From contig JACQMO010000019.1 in NCBI GenBank assembly GCA_016203535.1, forward strand, positions 1 through 64,000: a stretch of 64,000 nucleotides of DNA, read 5' to 3'. The position numbers and the translations under genes are program-made. Shown here in pieces: positions 1 through 8,500 of this stretch; the first letter of the stretch is position 1; each line of letters starts with the position of its first letter. This DNA comes from Candidatus Uhrbacteria bacterium (GTDB lineage: Bacteria > Patescibacteriota > Patescibacteriia > 2-12-FULL-60-25). The notes beneath the pieces were generated by a model. It worked only from the letters and a program-made list of their open reading frames with translations, searched no databases and was not told the origin of the DNA.

Positions 1-24
1 AACGAATATGGTTTCTATTTACAT

Positions 25-58
25 AAAAAAGACGCTTTCTTCTTCTGAAAAAAGCGTC
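25..58 (-). terminator. Rho-independent terminator after the ProRS-like gene
   Basis: An 8-bp stem (GACGCTTT at 31-38 with AAAGCGTC at 51-58) is followed on the minus strand by six T residues (25-30). It lies 11 bases past the stop codon of the ProRS-like gene and closes that transcription unit. Confidence 0.85.
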
Positions 59-68
59 ACAGAGAGTC

Positions 69-1295
69 TCATAGCACCTCCTTTTTGCTCAACTGACGCA
101 TCCGTTCACACAGCTGAGAGTAGCCCGCCGTGAATTCTTCCCGGCTGCGACGTAGCCGCACGTCGAATGTACCCGTCATCGTCCGCCTGCCCAAAACCAC
201 ACGTACTGGCAGGCCGATCATGTCCGCGTCCACGAAGATCCGCCCAAACGACTGATTGCGATTCTCTGCATAGACACGGAATCCTTCTGCAGACAAACGC
301 TCCCCCAACTCCTGAGCTTCGACGGACCGGTCGACCGTAGGAATGACATGGACGTGCAACGGAGCGAGGTGGAATGGCCAGGCGAGTCCGTCCGCATCCG
401 AATACCGTTCGGCCAGAAACTGGATGAGCCGGCTCAATCCGATACCTGCGACGGCCACTTGGACAAAAGCCCTGGGCGTTCCGGTCGCGACTCCCATGCG
501 CTCCGCTAGCACCGTGCCCGTACGCACGACATCTCCAATCTCGGCAGCGCTGATGTCCTCCAAGGGACCGCCGCATCCCGGACACGATTCGCTGACGCTC
601 CGTGTAAAGCGATACGACCGTCCACAGATCGTGCAGCGATGGACATCGCATTGTCGCGTGCATGTTTTTATCCAGAAGGAACACGCGGGTACGCCGAGGG
701 GCGTAGTTGCGTATATCCCCCGTTCCACGGACAAACCACACCAATCCATGAGATGGAGAAGGGTCGCCTCGAGCATATCGGCTTCCCGATTCATGCTCGC
801 CGCATCGGCGGCAATGGCATAGAAATCAGCCAGAATGAACGATCGACCACGGAGGAGTCCGTGCGCCGGACGAATCTCATTACGTATCCGCTCCCCGATC
901 TGGAATAGACGCTGAGGAAGACGCGCGGGACGAATACAGATGCGACGCATCAGGTCGAGAACGGCCTCTTCCTGCGTGGGGTTGATCACGTAGTTGTGCC
1001 CGTCGGCTAAAACGGTCTCTGCCAGGAAATGACGGTACCGTTCGTGCCGTCCGGACTCTTCCCAGATCTCGCGGCGTTGGAGGAGAGGAAGCGCAAGCTC
1101 CCAAAATCCTTTCTCGCGCGCAAACTCACGGAGCTTCTCCGTGAGTCGTTCCAACACGAGCGTCCCGAAGGGAAGAAGCGCAATACAGCCCGGACTGATC
1201 GGTTTGATGTATCCAGCGGCTTCAAGCCATGACAGCGGCTCTACATTCGAGCCCGCCGGTTTTGCCTGTGTGAATGCGGACGTCATATAGAGCAT
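69..1295 (-). CDS. Compact prolyl-tRNA synthetase-like protein (class II aaRS core plus anticodon-binding domain)
   Basis: The 408-residue protein shows the three class II motifs in ProRS order: motif 1 around residues 63-90 (IWEESGR), the TxE loop NPTQEE at 105-110, motif 2 at 130-160 (IGERIRNEIRPAHGLLRGR) and motif 3 at 283-300 (GIGLSRL). WPFHLAP at 306-312 leads into a C-terminal anticodon-binding domain. The editing insertion of typical bacterial ProRS (about 570 residues) is absent. In the middle sits a zinc-ribbon-like pair, C221/C224 and C238/C241. The start is chosen for AAAGGAG six bases before ATG. It has its own promoter and terminator and lies directly downstream of two radical SAM genes. 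It could be the cell's only ProRS, a self-protection copy or a tRNA-dependent modification enzyme. The family is fairly sure; the role is open. Confidence 0.8.
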   Translation of the reverse strand: MLYMTSAFTQAKPAGSNVEPLSWLEAAGYIKPISPGCIALLPFGTLVLERLTEKLREFAREKGFWELALPLLQRREIWEESGRHERYRHFLAETVLADGHNYVINPTQEEAVLDLMRRICIRPARLPQRLFQIGERIRNEIRPAHGLLRGRSFILADFYAIAADAASMNREADMLEATLLHLMDWCGLSVERGIYATTPLGVPACSFWIKTCTRQCDVHRCTICGRSYRFTRSVSESCPGCGGPLEDISAAEIGDVVRTGTVLAERMGVATGTPRAFVQVAVAGIGLSRLIQFLAERYSDADGLAWPFHLAPLHVHVIPTVDRSVEAQELGERLSAEGFRVYAENRNQSFGRIFVDADMIGLPVRVVLGRRTMTGTFDVRLRRSREEFTAGYSQLCERMRQLSKKEVL

Positions 1296-1361
1296 CCGTC
1301 GCTCCTTTCATTGAAGATTCGGGTGTTATTGGATTGTCCAATGTCCAATGGATCCGCGGTG

Positions 1362-1390
1362 ATTACAAATAAAAAATCCCAGCCTGTCAA
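1362..1390 (-). promoter_or_regulatory. Sigma-70-type promoter of the ProRS-like gene
   Basis: TTGACA (1385-1390) and TGTAAT (1362-1367) are separated by 17 bases on the minus strand. The -35 lies inside the loop of the upstream terminator, so termination of one unit and initiation of the next share the same DNA. The leader to the start codon is about 60 bases and contains the direct repeat ATTGGACATTGGAC followed by ATCCAAT, which can form a small hairpin. Confidence 0.65.
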
Positions 1391-1398
1391 GGATGGGA
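1371..1398 (-). terminator. Terminator after the radical SAM/SPASM gene
   Basis: TCCCA (1394-1398, read on minus) pairs with TGGGA (1377-1381), with extra inner CC/GG pairing. Six T residues follow on the minus strand. It is 15 bases past the stop codon of the SPASM protein. Confidence 0.7.
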
Positions 1399-1412
1399 AG
1401 AAGGAAAGACCG

Positions 1413-2729
1413 TCAAGGTTCTTGACCAAGGAATAGATCGACGTTCCCTGCGACTTCCTGTAGGAGTGTCCGCATGAAATCGCATTTGTTGGTATCGATC
1501 TGAGCGTTCGCTATCCGCTGGTGTGCGGGACAAGGACCGCCGCAGATATGACGGGCCTCGCAGGTGACGCATTCGTCGGATCGCCGCACGGGGATCGTCG
1601 CTTTTGAATCCCCCGGTCCCTGCTTAAGGACGATCTCTTCATGCCACTTTTGTGAGCAAAAGGACATGCGTCCGTCCGGTGAAACGGAGGCCATAATCCG
1701 ATCCGCCGTCAGGGCGCAGGGGCCTTCCCGTCGGATCCCGTGCGCGAGAGCCGCGAGGGGCGGCGAGGCGGCAGAATCGACGCTGATCCCATGTTCCTGC
1801 GCGATGCGCATGACCTCGACGAGCTGACGCGCATAAACGTCCCCAGGTACCGTCCACGCAAGCGTCTGGTGGTGGAGAGGCGTGTTAATGGTGACCGTCT
1901 GCATGGGAAAACGCGCCAGGACGGCGCGAAAAATCCCTGGCAGTTCCTCGAGATACGCGGGGTGCGGGGTGATGAGGACATGGGCGGCAATGCCGACATC
2001 CACGAGACGCCGATAATTCCGTTCCACGTCCGCGTAGCTTCCTGCGCCGTTCACGTACATCCTCAACGTGTTATTGAGCTGTTCCGGACCGTCCACCGAC
2101 ACTCCTACGCGGACGTCCCGCTCCTTGAAGAAGGAGAGGATTTCATCGTCCAGAAGCGTGAGATTCGTGGTGATCGTATAGAGCGGCGGAAGCATCCGTC
2201 CATCAGCCACGGCCTCGTCTGCGATTTCCACTGCTCGTTTGATGTAATCGAAGCGGATCAGCGGTTCGCCTCCGAAGAAGTGGTACGTGAGTCGCTCGAC
2301 CGCCCCGTAGGGAATGGACTGACGGATCACGCGCTCTAGCGTTTCGGGATCCATCGTGCGCAACCTATCCTGATTCTTGGTTACAAAGCACTCGGCACAC
2401 CGTAGGTTGCACTGTTCCGTAAGAACCACACGGAACGCGCGGATCTTCGGCTTGAGGTCGACAAGGGTAAGATAACGGCGGAGCACGGTTTCGGTGAGGA
2501 GGTCCAACTCTACCAGCTCTTCCGTCGCCTCGCGCGCTGCGCTGGCGTCGTCCCCGAAGACCTCCAGAACCGTTTCGAGGGCGACCGGATCGCGAAAGAG
2601 ATCGAGAAGCCGGAGATGGATCCCATCCACTTCCGTCAGCTCGAGCGTTTCTTCATTGAAGATGATCGATTCGCCGCCCGGCCCCGCATAGATGCGATGG
2701 GGACGGGCGCGGTACTGCTTGGAACTCAT
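1413..2729 (-). CDS. Radical SAM/SPASM peptide maturase with N-terminal RRE-like domain
   Basis: The protein has 438 residues. Residues about 15-80 (SIIFNEETLELTEVDG then a helix ending in ELVELDLLTE) resemble a PqqD-type RiPP recognition element. The radical SAM cluster motif CNLRCAEC is at C107/C111/C114, with FFGGEPL at 151-157 matching the GGE SAM-binding motif. A full SPASM pattern follows: C338, C358, C387, C390, C396, C400 and C416. Such proteins bind a precursor leader and use auxiliary 4Fe-4S clusters to form crosslinks (known for the family). The start was moved 20 codons downstream of the longest frame because its ATG overlaps the upstream stop as ATGA, a coupled start with GGAG upstream. 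A terminator follows. The substrate is inferred to be the small peptide at 3745-3846. Confidence 0.85.
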   Translation of the reverse strand: MSSKQYRARPHRIYAGPGGESIIFNEETLELTEVDGIHLRLLDLFRDPVALETVLEVFGDDASAAREATEELVELDLLTETVLRRYLTLVDLKPKIRAFRVVLTEQCNLRCAECFVTKNQDRLRTMDPETLERVIRQSIPYGAVERLTYHFFGGEPLIRFDYIKRAVEIADEAVADGRMLPPLYTITTNLTLLDDEILSFFKERDVRVGVSVDGPEQLNNTLRMYVNGAGSYADVERNYRRLVDVGIAAHVLITPHPAYLEELPGIFRAVLARFPMQTVTINTPLHHQTLAWTVPGDVYARQLVEVMRIAQEHGISVDSAASPPLAALAHGIRREGPCALTADRIMASVSPDGRMSFCSQKWHEEIVLKQGPGDSKATIPVRRSDECVTCEARHICGGPCPAHQRIANAQIDTNKCDFMRTLLQEVAGNVDLFLGQEP

Positions 2730-3661
2730 GGGTCCATACTCCAGAATCGTGGGTTGTCGAAGAGCGAGGCGCAGTGCGTGCCGAAGCAATCGGGCAACTG
2801 CACGGGGGTAAGCGAGTTTCCCTCCATGGCCGCGACAAGCGCATCCACGGGATCAGTAAACAGGTTCCCCAGCCGGAGATCAGGGCGGTGAAAGCACGCC
2901 GTCAAGTCTCCCGAAGGACTGCAGACAAAGTACTCTTTCCCCATGCGACACCTCGCCTGTCTCGGAGCGGGTTCACCGCGAACGACCGCCTCTACGAGCG
3001 AGAGGTAGGCCGGAGCGTGCGGCGTATCGATCTCCTTTTGCAACGCGCACATCATGGGGGCGATCCGCTCTGGGCGTCGCACGAGATCGCTGGCTCGAAC
3101 AAGGTCGCCGGAAGGAATGAAGGCGCGATGGATGTGCGTTTCCTTCACCCCCAGAGACTTCAGCCAGCGAAGCGTCAGACCGAGGGTATCCACGTTCCGT
3201 TCAGTCACGACGGTGGTCGTGTCAATCGAATGATACCCTCTCGAGACAAGTCCCTTGATCGTGAACACGGTTTCAGCATGATGGCCACGCTGAGCATCGT
3301 GGATTTCAGGGTCATGCGAGTCGATGGAAATATCGATCCGATCTACCGCGAGCGCCACGAGCCGATCAAGGTCTTCATCATTGAGGTGGACGGCGCTCGT
3401 ATTGATGATCACCCGCGTCCCAACTCCTTTGCATGCACGGATAATCTCATACGTCTCGTGCTTGCGTCGTGACTGGAGGGGATCGCCGCCAACCAAGATC
3501 ACCGTACCGAAACCCGTCGCCCGAATCCGTTCCGCAATTTCCACGGACTGGTCGGGACTGACATGAGCACCGGATCGAGTCTCGTATCCGGTGGTGTAGT
3601 AGCAGTAGGTACACGCGATGTCGCATGCATCGTTCACGAGCAGAAAAAGACGGCGTGACAT
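2726..3661 (-). CDS. Radical SAM protein with C-terminal Cys-rich (Twitch/SPASM-like) region
   Basis: The 311-residue protein begins almost directly with the radical SAM motif CDIACTYC (C13, C17, C20). It has VGGDP (57-61) in place of GGEP and a C-terminal cysteine set C238, C247, C256, C292 and C297 that could hold one auxiliary cluster. It lacks an N-terminal peptide-binding extension, so it may rely on the RRE of its partner, to which it is translationally coupled (ATGA overlap). An AGGAG Shine-Dalgarno lies nine bases before ATG. Between it and the upstream peptide gene is a strong hairpin. Peptide modification is inferred from context; the radical SAM fold is clear. Confidence 0.85.
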   Translation of the reverse strand: MSRRLFLLVNDACDIACTYCYYTTGYETRSGAHVSPDQSVEIAERIRATGFGTVILVGGDPLQSRRKHETYEIIRACKGVGTRVIINTSAVHLNDEDLDRLVALAVDRIDISIDSHDPEIHDAQRGHHAETVFTIKGLVSRGYHSIDTTTVVTERNVDTLGLTLRWLKSLGVKETHIHRAFIPSGDLVRASDLVRRPERIAPMMCALQKEIDTPHAPAYLSLVEAVVRGEPAPRQARCRMGKEYFVCSPSGDLTACFHRPDLRLGNLFTDPVDALVAAMEGNSLTPVQLPDCFGTHCASLFDNPRFWSMDP

Positions 3662-3684
3662 GACGAATTCTCCTGATAGTTGAA

Positions 3685-3716
3685 CGCCCCCTAGAACCAG
3701 TGAGTCCTAAGGGGCG
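3685..3716 (-). promoter_or_regulatory. Hairpin between precursor gene and radical SAM gene
   Basis: A 10-bp stem (3685-3694 with 3707-3716, one G-T pair) encloses a 12-base loop. No T-run follows, so it is not a full terminator. In RiPP operons such hairpins often let the precursor be expressed above the enzymes, by partial termination or 3-prime protection; that role here is inferred. Confidence 0.6.
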
Positions 3717-3744
3717 CGAGGAAGGAGGGAACGATGAAGCATCG

Positions 3745-3846
3745 CTATCCCGACTGACAGGACGTACGCGGCTTCTGAGCGGCCAGGCGGATGCGCCGAG
3801 CCTTCTTGTGCTTCTTCGGTGACGGGGTCACCTCTGCGGTCTTCAT
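3745..3846 (-). CDS. Candidate RiPP precursor peptide (33 aa)
   Basis: This is a 33-codon frame starting MKTAEVTPSPKKHKKARR and ending KPRTSCQSG, with TAG stop at 3745-3747. AAGGAG sits eight bases before the ATG, one of the best ribosome sites in this part of the window. The peptide is strongly basic through the middle. The last six residues, TSCQSG, hold the only cysteine and would be the natural core. It is the first gene of the unit encoding two radical SAM enzymes, one with an RRE-like domain. This is the usual place for a precursor. Size, position, ribosome site and following hairpin support it; no family is recognised, so the product class (thioether or other crosslink) is unknown. Confidence 0.65.
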   Translation of the reverse strand: MKTAEVTPSPKKHKKARRIRLAAQKPRTSCQSG

Positions 3847-3916
3847 GGAAGGAGCTCCTTGGGAAGGGCCGTGGCTACCTTGTGGCAGCCACTTTACACA
3901 GCGTGCCACGCGCTGA

Positions 3917-3944
3917 ATTATGCGTCAATACGGCAATCCGTCCA
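3917..3944 (-). promoter_or_regulatory. Possible promoter of the peptide/radical SAM unit
   Basis: TGGACG (3939-3944) and CATAAT (3917-3922) on the minus strand are 16 bases apart. The site overlaps the 3-prime end of the S51 peptidase gene and gives a leader of about 65 bases. Both hexamers deviate from consensus, so read-through from the peptidase gene is the alternative. Confidence 0.4.
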
Positions 3945-4557
3945 CCCAGACGCTCCCCCTTCCCAACGCACGAACATCGGTAACCCGAATCTCCCATGCA
4001 GCGCGCTCACCGATGGCGACGAATGTTTTGCCCTTTTTCGATCGTTGTCTGCGAACGTAACGAAAGGCCTGCTTGGCAGATGTCGGTTTAGCATGAACGA
4101 GACAAATGACAGGGGCGATCCCCCAACCGCCCCTCAACTTCCATGCACTCCTCTTCACCACGGCGTAGTTTAGAGAAAGCGCTTCCGCTCCCGCGCTCAT
4201 GCCGATAATCGTCGCACCGTTCTTATGGGCGCGCTTCAAAAGTGGAATAAGATTCCAACGCTTGAAAAATGTACGCAACAATTCCGTTTTCCCGCCGCCG
4301 AGATAGATAACATCAGCAGCCATGATTTTTTCCTTAGCTGCCTTGGCTCCATCCGTTCCACGCAAAACGCGGACACGGAAACGTTTGCCAAATAGTCGTT
4401 TCATCGAAGCGATGTACCCCTCGCTGTCGCCGGCGGCTGTCGGGACAAACAAAAAGACCGCCCCCTTGGGATGGCTGCGCCGAATCTCATCATCTATTCG
4501 AGATGTTTCGTTTTTTGTGATCTCGTCACCGCCGATGAGAATGATTTTGCCAGTCAT
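3925..4557 (-). CDS. Peptidase S51 (dipeptidase E/cyanophycinase-like) family protein
   Basis: The 210-residue protein has the fold signature of the S51 group: IILIGGDE at 5-12, YLGGGKTE at 85-92 and the nucleophile elbow GMSAGAE with Ser121. Known members cut Asp-containing dipeptides or cyanophycin in the cytoplasm. The length is typical of dipeptidase E. It lies 78 bases upstream of the peptide gene on the same strand, so it may belong to the peptide locus, for example removing a leader remnant or degrading the product. It could equally be an unrelated housekeeping peptidase. Family assignment is good; substrate is unknown. Confidence 0.75.
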   Translation of the reverse strand: MTGKIILIGGDEITKNETSRIDDEIRRSHPKGAVFLFVPTAAGDSEGYIASMKRLFGKRFRVRVLRGTDGAKAAKEKIMAADVIYLGGGKTELLRTFFKRWNLIPLLKRAHKNGATIIGMSAGAEALSLNYAVVKRSAWKLRGGWGIAPVICLVHAKPTSAKQAFRYVRRQRSKKGKTFVAIGERAAWEIRVTDVRALGRGSVWVDGLPY

Positions 4558-4636
4558 AGAGAATGATCGCGTATGCGTATATGAATAGGGTGCCGAATAT
4601 TAGGCGAATGGGCAAACTCTCCGCTATTGACAATCT

Positions 4637-4656
4637 TGCTTAACACATGTTAAGCA
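4637..4656. promoter_or_regulatory. Perfect 9-bp inverted repeat, likely operator
   Basis: TGCTTAACA, two bases, then TGTTAAGCA form a perfect palindrome. It lies in the divergent region between the S51 peptidase gene and the lipoprotein gene. It covers the -35 position of the plus-strand promoter whose -10 is at 4674-4679. A dimeric helix-turn-helix repressor is the natural reader; no regulator gene is nearby. Confidence 0.55.
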
Positions 4657-4670
4657 CCTTTTTGAAGTCG

Positions 4671-4679
4671 TGGTATAGT
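4671..4679 (+). promoter_or_regulatory. Extended -10 promoter of the lipoprotein gene
   Basis: TGG followed by TATAGT is an extended -10. There is no good -35; that position is taken up by the palindrome at 4637-4656. Transcription would start near 4686, giving a 62-base leader before the ATG at 4748. Confidence 0.55.
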
Positions 4680-4747
4680 GAAATCGGTACCTTATAGTCG
4701 GCCTTGTGCTGACTCTATACCTTCACAACTGAAGAACGAGGTCTGTC

Positions 4748-5449
4748 ATGGAGAACAAGCGGCAAGTGATCGTGTTTTGCGTCACCGCGCTCCTCGCCGC
4801 GTGCGGGGGGAACGGGGAGACGTCGTCGAGTGGATCGGGCGCGAGTGGCGCCGGCAACGCTGGAAGCGGCGGCTCGGGAACCGGAACCGGCGGCGGGAAC
4901 GGCGGCTCGGGAACCGGAACCGGCGGCGGGAACGGCGTCTGCCATCCCACCCTGGACAACGGCTGGTGCGCCGGCGCAGAGAGCTGCGAATGCCTGGAGA
5001 CGCTCAACACGAGTGAAGCGTTCTGTACGGAAATGGCCGAGCAGGGTTTGGACATGTGCCCGCCGGATGGCAATACGTGCGAGCCCGGTCATAACCGGTG
5101 CGGGTACGACCTACCCAAGGGCGAGGACTACATCGCCGGTGACTGTGAGAGCCATGTCAGTGGCGACACTTGGGTGCTCGTAGGGCCGGGCTATGAAACG
5201 ACTGCGGGAAGCAAAAAAAACCCCAACAATCAGCTCGTACTCGGAGGTGTGGGAAGCTGCGGCAGCGAAAACTGCAATGGCCTCACGGTCTCCGGCAAGA
5301 AGCTGTACGGGTACAGGTTCATCCGTGAAGTCGTCGACACCGCAGAAGGCGAATTCAGTGAAGACTGCCGAACGATCACCATGAGGTACTACCCCGTCGG
5401 CTCGACACAGCCCAGTGACACCGAGGAGTACAGCTGGCTCCACGACTGA
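4748..5449 (+). CDS. Secreted Cys-rich lipoprotein with Gly/Ser/Thr linker
   Basis: The 233-residue protein starts with a short lipoprotein signal ending LLAAC (Cys19 lipidated). A linker of about 45 residues made almost only of Gly, Ser, Thr and Asn follows, and then a C-terminal domain of about 170 residues with a dozen cysteines, probably disulfide-bonded. The linker contains an 11-codon unit repeated twice in tandem. GAGG sits seven bases before the ATG, unlike many neighbours. The layout (lipobox, long Gly/Ser linker, Cys-rich domain) is like many myxobacterial lipoproteins, so acquisition by transfer is possible. I do not recognise the C-terminal domain. A strong terminator follows. Confidence 0.75.
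   Translation: MENKRQVIVFCVTALLAACGGNGETSSSGSGASGAGNAGSGGSGTGTGGGNGGSGTGTGGGNGVCHPTLDNGWCAGAESCECLETLNTSEAFCTEMAEQGLDMCPPDGNTCEPGHNRCGYDLPKGEDYIAGDCESHVSGDTWVLVGPGYETTAGSKKNPNNQLVLGGVGSCGSENCNGLTVSGKKLYGYRFIREVVDTAEGEFSEDCRTITMRYYPVGSTQPSDTEEYSWLHD
4868..4933 (+). repeat. 33-bp tandem repeat, two copies, in the lipoprotein linker
   Basis: Two identical 33-base units (4868-4900 and 4901-4933) each encode GGSGTGTGGGN. Perfect identity at the nucleotide level points to recent duplication or slippage, so linker length may vary between strains. Confidence 0.85.
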
Positions 5450-5478
5450 TGAGGAGGGCACGGACCTCGAAGAAGCTC

Positions 5479-5500
5479 CCCGCTACGGCGGGATTTTTTT
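5479..5500 (+). terminator. Terminator after the lipoprotein gene
   Basis: A CCCGC/GCGGG stem with a TACG loop is followed by seven T residues. It lies between the convergent lipoprotein and giant-protein genes. Confidence 0.8.
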
Positions 5501-5512
5501 ATTTTAGTATTG

Positions 5513-8500
5513 TCACTTATACGTTCCTATCTGTACGGCGCCGGGGAACACGATCCACGGACGGATATTCTTATTCTTTGTTTGCGCTTCTATCAGACAT
5601 TCGTTGAGATCTGCGGCGGGTTTGCTAACTGCCGTTTCCATTATTGGAGTATCAAGATCAATATTCCTCTTCGTCTCCGTTCCATCCCAGCACCCTCCGT
5701 ACACATGCCGCGCTCGCGCGCTCGATGCATCATTCGGGACATTTCCAACCAGCGTTCCCGCGCGGCATTCGCCGGTGCACCAGTTCCAGCTGTCCTTGAG
5801 CATCACTTTCGGTGTGAAGCGGCAGGCGACCTTCGTTTCGTCGAAGCATCCGCCCGTACCTCCCTCGCCGTTTGATGGCGCGATTCCCGAAACGCACTTG
5901 TCCCCCACGCCGCAATCTCCGTTCGATGAACATTCGATATTCGGATTCCGGCTGCAAAACTTCTTGTCGCCGCATTTCTGGATCTTAAGCGGATCGCAAG
6001 CGTACGCATGGCTGAACTCGAAGTAGTTGGCCTCGCACGCGTCGTCGGAATTTCCAAAGAATTCGCGGATGTTGCACTTGTCCCCCTTCTTCCCCGGCAA
6101 ATCGCAATCCTCGTGGCGCGTACAGGTGACGGTCGGATTCTGCGAGCACGTCCCGATCTCCGCGCACTTCCCTCCTCCGGGCGGACAATCCGCGTCCGAG
6201 TTGCAGGTGAGACCCGGCACGAGCGTACATTCTCGCTGGACTCCGCAGAACGGCTTGCGGTTCTTGATTCGCGCATCCTCGATCTTCGTGATGGTTCCGT
6301 CACCCCAATCGATATAGATATCATTGAGCGGCGTCTGGTCGTGCGACGCCCAGCCGTAGAAACGCATAGCAATCTGGGCTTTGCCGCCGCCGAACGCGAG
6401 CACACCTTCGGACTGATTCTCGAGTGAGAATCCGCCGACCTGCGAGATGCGGCATTGTCCCGGGGCTTCACAACTCCGGCTCAAATCCGGCGCGGCGATC
6501 GTCGGCGGCCGCGGCGCGTAATACGCGATGTGCAGATAATCGTTGGGATTTCCGCCGGAAAGTCCGAGGAAAATCGGGTTATGGAACCCTGCCGTCACGT
6601 CGGTCGGTGCGGGCGCTTTTGACTGGTCGAGTGACTGCTGTTTCGCGGTATTGTTCCGCAAATCGTATCCGAGCAAGCACTTCTCGTTGTCCAAGTCGTC
6701 GCCGCAGAGGTCCTTGCGCGGCTTGTATCCGGCGCTCCGCGTGCAGGCGTTGTTATCCTTGTCCGGATCGAGCGAGAACTTGTCGCCCTGGAGCGGATTG
6801 TCGAACTTGCAGTAGTCTGCCGGGATTTGTGAATCATCTGGATTAACCGTCGCGACTTTCTTGCACTCTCCGTCCTCCGTGCCCGCCGGCGGCGCGCACG
6901 TATTCGGATGCGGCCAATCGCTCGTCACAGGGATGTCCGACTTGTTAAAACAGAACTGTCCGTCGTTGATCCCGCCGAGACACTGGCCCACCTGGAGCGC
7001 GTACGATCCGCCTTGCGCGTAATAGTTGAAGAATCGTGTCGGATGATCGTTGTCGGACGTAAATTGCCAGTAATTTTCCGGATCCTGTTTCGCGCCTTGC
7101 GCGCCTTCACAAACGCCGGCGCGATAGTAGGGCAGTGGTTGATTCACGTCATTGGGATTCGCATAGACCGGATGCGCCGATGGCCAGCGTTTCAAACGCT
7201 GGTCGGTGCTGCCAAGGTTAAACAACGCTGCCCAACGGGACGCGCCGGCAAACACATACGGCGTCTTCACATACAGCGTCGCGAGATCCGGCCATGTCCA
7301 TGTTCCGCCCCAGTATCCCGTGGGTAAGAACGCGTTCAATCGACCACCTCCGTCAGCTGGATACAAATGCGTCCAAAGCGTCGCCTTCCCGGTCCAACCA
7401 GAAGCTTGAAGCACCTCCCATTCGGCATAATCGTTATTCCCATTGTTATCATTATCAACCGGTGGAAGCTCCGTCTTCGGCTTCGCGTCGTCATATACCC
7501 CCCACCACTGATTCGTACCGAACACGCATTCACTGTTTTCATCACACCGCGCATGTTCATATCCGTCCCCGCAGTGACCCTTCATGGGGCCGAATGAATC
7601 CGCGATGCAGGACACGCCGGTGATCTTTTTCGGGCAGTCTTTTGAGTTTTGCTCAACAACGGCGCAGCCGCTATTCGGGATGACGGCGTCTCCGGCGCAA
7701 CCAAAACCGTTATAGGACTCATGGATGGTCTTTGAGTTGTAGCATTTCCCAACCTCGCATCCGTTTTGGCCGGTCAAACACTTGTATTGCCCGTCTGACT
7801 CGCAATCATCTGCCCATCCCGAACGCAATGCGCAACTTGTGAGTTGTGGGATAAGCGTATTGCCGACGCGCTTCATGGCCGCGTTATGGCACACCGGATC
7901 CAGAGACGGCATGGAGGCCCCTCCGCCGCAATCGAGTCCCGCGTTCACGCCGGACAGCCCGTTGCAGCGACGAACCTGGTTTTTCGTCTGGAGGGTTGTG
8001 AGCGCCGTGTCGCACGCCCCCTCTCCGCCGCAGATTTCCTTCACTTTTGCCGACCAGTCGTCTCCCCCCGGCGTGGGGCACAGCGCGCCGTCATTCGGCC
8101 CCCCGACGCACACGTAACTCCGCCGCCCGACGGAAGCATCGTGGTATTTATAAATCCGGTACACGCGGGCGAACACGTTTGTGAGATATGCCCACTTGTG
8201 GAGCGGACTCTGATTGAAGCTCGAGTAACTCACGCCGGATCCGAGGAAGGTGGGCGGCTTGATCTTCGAAAAATTCTCCACCGGCCCGCCGGTCTGGAAG
8301 AGCGGCGTGACCCCGGGCACCCGGGTGGCGAGCGCGGATCCATACGGCGGGTATCCGCTGGCATACGCGTATCCGAGTTGGGGGATCACGAACGATCCGT
8401 TGGCCCACACGCGGTCCGCGAACGCCGCGCTCTCGCGGGAGAACGGCGCGATGACCTGCGCGAGTTGCGTGCAGATATCCGCATGCTTCACGCGCAGCCC

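Noticed and set aside
3735..3758. Plus-strand mini-frame MKHRYPD after AAGGAGG
   Set aside because: Seven codons opposite the end of the precursor gene. It has no promoter on that strand, and the purine-rich stretch is explained by minus-strand sequence.
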